From assembly GCF_026151205.1 (NCBI RefSeq), contig NC_087072.1:15290169-15354168 (forward strand): a stretch of 64,000 bases of DNA, given 5' to 3'. Origin of the DNA: Bolinopsis microptera (Eukaryota > Ctenophora > Tentaculata > Lobata > Bolinopsidae). The notes under the pieces were generated by a model. That model saw only the letters and a program-made list of their open reading frames with translations. It did no database searches and was not told where the DNA came from. The translations under genes were made by a program, and so were the position numbers. Numbering within the stretch: the first letter of the stretch is position 1; each line of letters begins with the position of its first letter. Positions 60,904 through 64,000 of the stretch are shown here, piece after piece.

Positions 60904-61710
60904 TCAAAAAAAATATAGTGCACTGTCATCTGCAAATAAATAAGCAGTAGACTGTTTGCAATTACTACTAAGATCAATAATGAATAAGCTAAAGAGAATT
61001 GGGCCTAATATACTACCCTGTGGCACACCTGTGTTGACCGGAAGCAGTGGGCTTACATTACCACGTATTTTGGCGCACTGGTTTCTGCCACCCAGGTAGC
61101 TTTCGAACCACTTGATGACAAAGCCATCTACGCCATAAAACTTAAGTTTTTTCAACAGAACCTTATGGCTAACGGTGTCAAAGGCTTTTTTATGTCTAAA
61201 AATACAATTGCAGGTTTCTTTAATGATTCTTTAGACATAAATATTTTGTCAAATTTAGCATAAGGAAAGTGGTTGAATGGTCTTTCCTGAATCCATACAG
61301 TATACTGATGGTTGGTGAGCAGTTTATTTGTTTCAACGTACTCGGTAAGCTGTTGGTTAACAAAACATTTGATACATTTCCCAAGTAAGGAGAGTATGGA
61401 TATTGATTATTGGTCGATAATTATTTGGATCATTAGGGTCCTCGTTCTTGAGAATGGGAGTTACTGATGCAATCATACATGCCATCAGCATAATCCCTTT
61501 TTTCATGCTTAGATTTACAATATGAGGCATGAGCTACTGGCTCAATAATTTCGGGGATGATATACTTATATACTTTGATGGGCATAATATCATTTATTGA
61601 TTTATCTGATGGTATACTGAGTACATATTCTTTGACCTGTTCAACAGTTACCTCTTCAAAAAACAGAGAGTTTGCACTCTGTTGGAGGTGGCATATAATC
61701 TAGGAAGTTG
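60904..61710 (-). pseudogene. LINE reverse-transcriptase fragment (CR1/jockey-like)
   Basis: Minus strand from 61700: FFEEVTVEQVKEYVLSIPSD, then with frame changes RPIINI, LTEYVETNKLLTNHQY, AIVFLDIKK, FYGVDGFVIKWFESYLGGRN, NTGVPQGSILGPILFSLFII and AYLFADDSALYFF. These are RT motifs in the correct order up to the FADD box. Stops and frameshifts are frequent. It ends abruptly beside the Ly6 3' flank. Confidence 0.8.
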
Positions 61711-61808
61711 TCTGAGTTGTAATAAGAAAAAATGGCACTAAAAACGAACCTAACAGAACTGTAGACTAAATCTAAACCCTACACGAACTACAACACAACA
61801 GAACATAC

Positions 61809-61958
61809 CAGCGGTAACGAGGTCTACGTCTACAGATGCCCGGTACTCCTCCGTATCACTGTCCTCATCAGGAGACATATCCTCCTGCTCCCTCCTGCTT
61901 CCTCCTCCCATTCCTAGGAGTCCATGTCTGTTGAACAGCCCCGCTGAGTTACCGTAAC
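61809..61958 (-). CDS. ric8: Ric-8 exon (GYGN...TAG)
   Basis: Phase 1 at both ends. It encodes GYGNSAGLFNRHGLLGMGGG and SPDEDSDTEEYRASVD, matching the Ric-8 signature 'KYTGYGNAAGLL..RGL..GG......SEDEDTDTDEY'. The DSDTEEY stretch is the acidic, CK2-type phosphosite region needed for full chaperone activity in vertebrate Ric-8A. It splices (donor GTATGT) to the exon at 36536 after the giant intron. Confidence 0.85.
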
Positions 61959-62135
61959 CTGGGGTGGGTTGTTGGGGAATAGCTTGGTTTACAGAACGAG
62001 AGTTGTTAAACTAGACCAGGCTGAAATGGTATTTTTTAATTCAATACATTACCACTTTACCAGCCTCTATAACAGTGAGGATACAAATTCTTCATAACAT
62101 TAGCTATGACTGGCGAGGTGGTCTGGGGCACATAC

Positions 62136-62241
62136 CTGTGTACTTAATCATTCTATTAACGTTGTGTTTGCACAAGTTGAAGAGAAGCTCTGATGTCAGT
62201 ACTGCTATTGAGTTGTCAATGTGAGTCATCAGCTTCACAAC
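62136..62241 (-). CDS. ric8: Ric-8 exon (VVKLMTHID...KYT)
   Basis: Phase 0 start, phase 1 end. It encodes VVKLMTHIDNSIAVLTSELL and FNLCKHNVNRMIKYT, corresponding to 'KLVRLMTHLD..VK..AAEFLFVLCKE.V.RLIKYT' in Ric-8, an armadillo-like helical repeat that cradles the Galpha Ras-like domain. Confidence 0.85.
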
Positions 62242-62443
62242 CTAAAACAATTTGTTATAAACTACCACGTCCAAATTGAAGTGAACCCTTGAGGAACCCC
62301 AAGGGGATTGTAACTTCAAAACCAACATAAACTCAGACTCCAACATTTTTCGTGGTCAGTTTATCAATGACGATCCCTTTAAAAAGCTGAGGTAGAATAC
62401 ACAGACAATGAAGTGGGAGAAACAATACAAAATCTATCAATAC

Positions 62444-62595
62444 CTTGCTTTTGACAAGATGGGTCTCCTCCTCAGGTCTTTTTGTCACCTTGCCAAGAGG
62501 AGGTAAGATCTCTTTCCTAAGGTACTTCCTACAGGATCTTATACAGGATAGTCTGTTTAGGACGGCCAGGATCGACATCATTATCATCTTGTTAC
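62444..62595 (-). CDS. ric8: Ric-8 exon (NKMIMMSIL...KSK)
   Basis: Phase 1 start (G|GT AAC), phase 0 end. It encodes MSILAVLNRLSCIRSCRKYL and RKEILPPLGKVTKRPEE, matching 'vL..L.....R..RKylkaqVLPPLrdV..RPE' of Ric-8. Confidence 0.85.
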
Positions 62596-62737
62596 CTGAA
62601 AGTATTCAATAAAATGGAAAATATTGATAAATATGATCGACCGAATTTTGATTTCTGGCAACATCACAAATATGAAATTCTGATGTAGGAAGCTTTTTTA
62701 TCTTCAGACTATTGGGAAGCTTCAAACATTGCTTCAC

Positions 62738-62826
62738 CTGATTTACGACCTCCTTCTACTTCAAGTTGCTTTAACAGTCCTTTCGGCAATGACAAATCTC
62801 GTCCCATGAACTGCGTTCCTTTGAAA
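62738..62826 (-). CDS. ric8: Probable Ric-8 exon upstream
   Basis: Acceptor CTGGCAG and donor G|GTGAAG give an 89-nt exon encoding FKGTQFMGRDLSLPKGLLKQ and LEVEGGRKS, ending in phase 1 as the next exon requires. Similarity to the '.dGk.m.al..LLdfLe.r' region of Ric-8 is weak; support is mainly position and phase. Earlier exons lie outside the window or were not recognised. Confidence 0.5.
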
Positions 62827-62829
62827 CTG

Positions 62830-63705
62830 CCAGAAATAATCGTAAAATTAAACGTAAATTAATGATCATTGATTGTTATAAGAACAATTACAGAATATTT
62901 AATAGTTCACATGTCAGTAACCACACATAACAGAAAAAATTGCGTGGAGATCAAATTTTAGTATTTACAATATTTTTCTTCAAGTAGACAATACATAAAG
63001 TTTCCTATCTCAAGGTCACTATTCAAGTTCAACAATCTTATTTTAAGCCTTGTGGATATAGATTGTTGTTGTTATTGTGCAACATGGCCGTACTGACCTA
63101 GACAATATTCCATACATTTTACATCCATGTTTTTGATCCATTTTGCAAAAATACGCGATTATTGTACTGCCGTTCTCAGAGAAAAGGCAGTAAGTCATGT
63201 CGATGTCATCTTGAGAGAATGAGACAAACGTATTCGTCATTTTTGTGGCGATTTCATTCACATAAACGTGGTTTATTTTGAAATCTATGGGTAAAGAAAT
63301 TATTATCCTGTGTCTTAAATCTGCCTAAAAACATAAATTCGCCAAAAATGATCTATAAAAACCCTTTTTCTCTAAAATAACTGAACTATTTTCCCTAGCT
63401 ATTTTCCAAAACGCATCCTTTTCTAAGAAAATTGATGACTTAATGCGTTTTATCAGAGAACAGAATAAATTCTCTCAGAGAAGGGTGTACATTTATGAAA
63501 TTTCTACCTTAACCCAGAGAAGTTTTGGAATAAGGTGTCAAATTCTCATGTTTTAGATGACTTACTGACTTTTGTGACAGCTAAAACATCATTTTTATAG
63601 CCTGTTTCATAGCTTAAGTTGTAGAGAATCTTCTGCTGAAAATTTGGGTACCAATATCTCAAAATTTCAAAATATTTACTTACTGCCTTTTCTCAGTACA
63701 GAGAA
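62830..63705. other. Ric-8 intron or flank; inverted ACTGCC...GGCAGT motifs
   Basis: ACTGCCGTTCTCAGAGAAAA near 63167 is the near complement of TTTCTCAGTACAGAGAACGG near 63687. They may bound a 550-bp non-autonomous element. The minus ORF at 63043-63261 has no recognised domain. Confidence 0.35.
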
Positions 63706-63710
63706 CGGCA

Positions 63711-63930
63711 GTGTACTGGGAGCATCAAGCATCAATACCCTCTGTCCTCACCTACCGTACTTACCTAGGTTATCTTTTGATAAGTGAATTCAGATCACAA
63801 GGACGTGACCTAGGCCTTGGAGAGCCTTGCAGTATTCTAAATTTAGTATTTACACACCAAGAAGAATTAGAAGCTCTGTTACCTCCAAGCTCTTTATCAT
63901 TGACATTATATAGTATATTACACAGTTCAC
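63711..63930 (+). pseudogene. LINE endonuclease fragment
   Basis: It reads RDLGLGEPCSILNLVFTHQE and ELEALLPPSSL, resembling the '...PSiLDLvfT.ee..v.....P.PLG.SDH' stretch near the end of the EEP endonuclease of CR1/jockey-type LINEs. The SDH motif itself is lost. Short and decayed. Confidence 0.5.
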
Positions 63931-64000
63931 ACTTAGACGGTACCATTAGTCACTAACGGGCACGTCCTTTGTTTGCGGTGAGCCTCAAGTACCTGCTTAT

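Noticed and set aside
63043-63261. Minus-strand 72-codon ORF considered as another Ric-8 exon
   Set aside because: No similarity to Ric-8 blocks and no acceptor/donor pair in the required phase could be set.

Overview
The window is nuclear DNA of an animal, most likely a marine or colonial invertebrate; the species cannot be named from the sequence. It is AT-rich and consists mostly of transposable elements and simple repeats. The host genes have several short exons with GT-AG introns. No bacterial operons, rRNA or convincing tRNA genes were seen.

Host genes. (1) A secreted-galectin family on the plus strand. Gene 3 (45582-49340) looks intact and encodes a signal peptide followed by one galectin domain. 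Gene 1 (10769-29558) adds a PAN/apple module and a second apple-like module between the signal peptide and the galectin domain, but its first galectin exon carries a 120-nt frame-breaking insert. Gene 2 (37043-43970) is a wreck: a 5.2-kb transposon splits its first galectin exon, its second galectin exon is frameshifted and its third is missing. A last-exon relic (gene 0) lies at 9177-9542. Conserved promoter and 3' flank blocks accompany the copies, so the family grew by segmental duplication. (2) A Ric-8/synembryn gene (Galpha chaperone/GEF) on the minus strand. Its last six recognisable exons lie at 62826-61809 and 36536-36099, and are separated by one intron of about 25.3 kb although the other introns are 140-205 bp. 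That giant intron holds galectin genes 2 and 3 and two Ly6/uPAR-like genes on the opposite strand. (3) A two-exon Ly6-like GPI-anchored protein gene (53378-53840), with a duplicated copy (60027-60501) that has a 1-nt frameshift and a transposon in its upstream region.

Mobile elements. 1-8 kb: a DDE transposase relic, then a 5'-truncated LINE split by a full-length LINE (1200-7021; EN, RT, RNase H and zinc knuckle; poly-A; 6-bp target duplication). 8.7-34 kb: LINE fragments, long-inverted-repeat elements, a giant palindrome (29840-31540), satellites and minisatellites. 38-43 kb: a 5.2-kb element ending in long G/C homopolymers and hairpins, containing a GA-rich array with a 955-bp tandem duplication and a transposase-like relic. 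44-61 kb: a Penelope-like fragment, a 702-bp hAT-like MITE with a visible empty site, another G-terminal hairpin element (57433-59980) with a perfect 28-bp TIR and 8-bp target duplication, a related-looking foldback (50803-51394) and more LINE fragments.

The most notable signals are the signal-peptide galectin family nested in a Ric-8 intron, and the set of G-run-terminated hairpin transposons, one of which destroyed a galectin gene.
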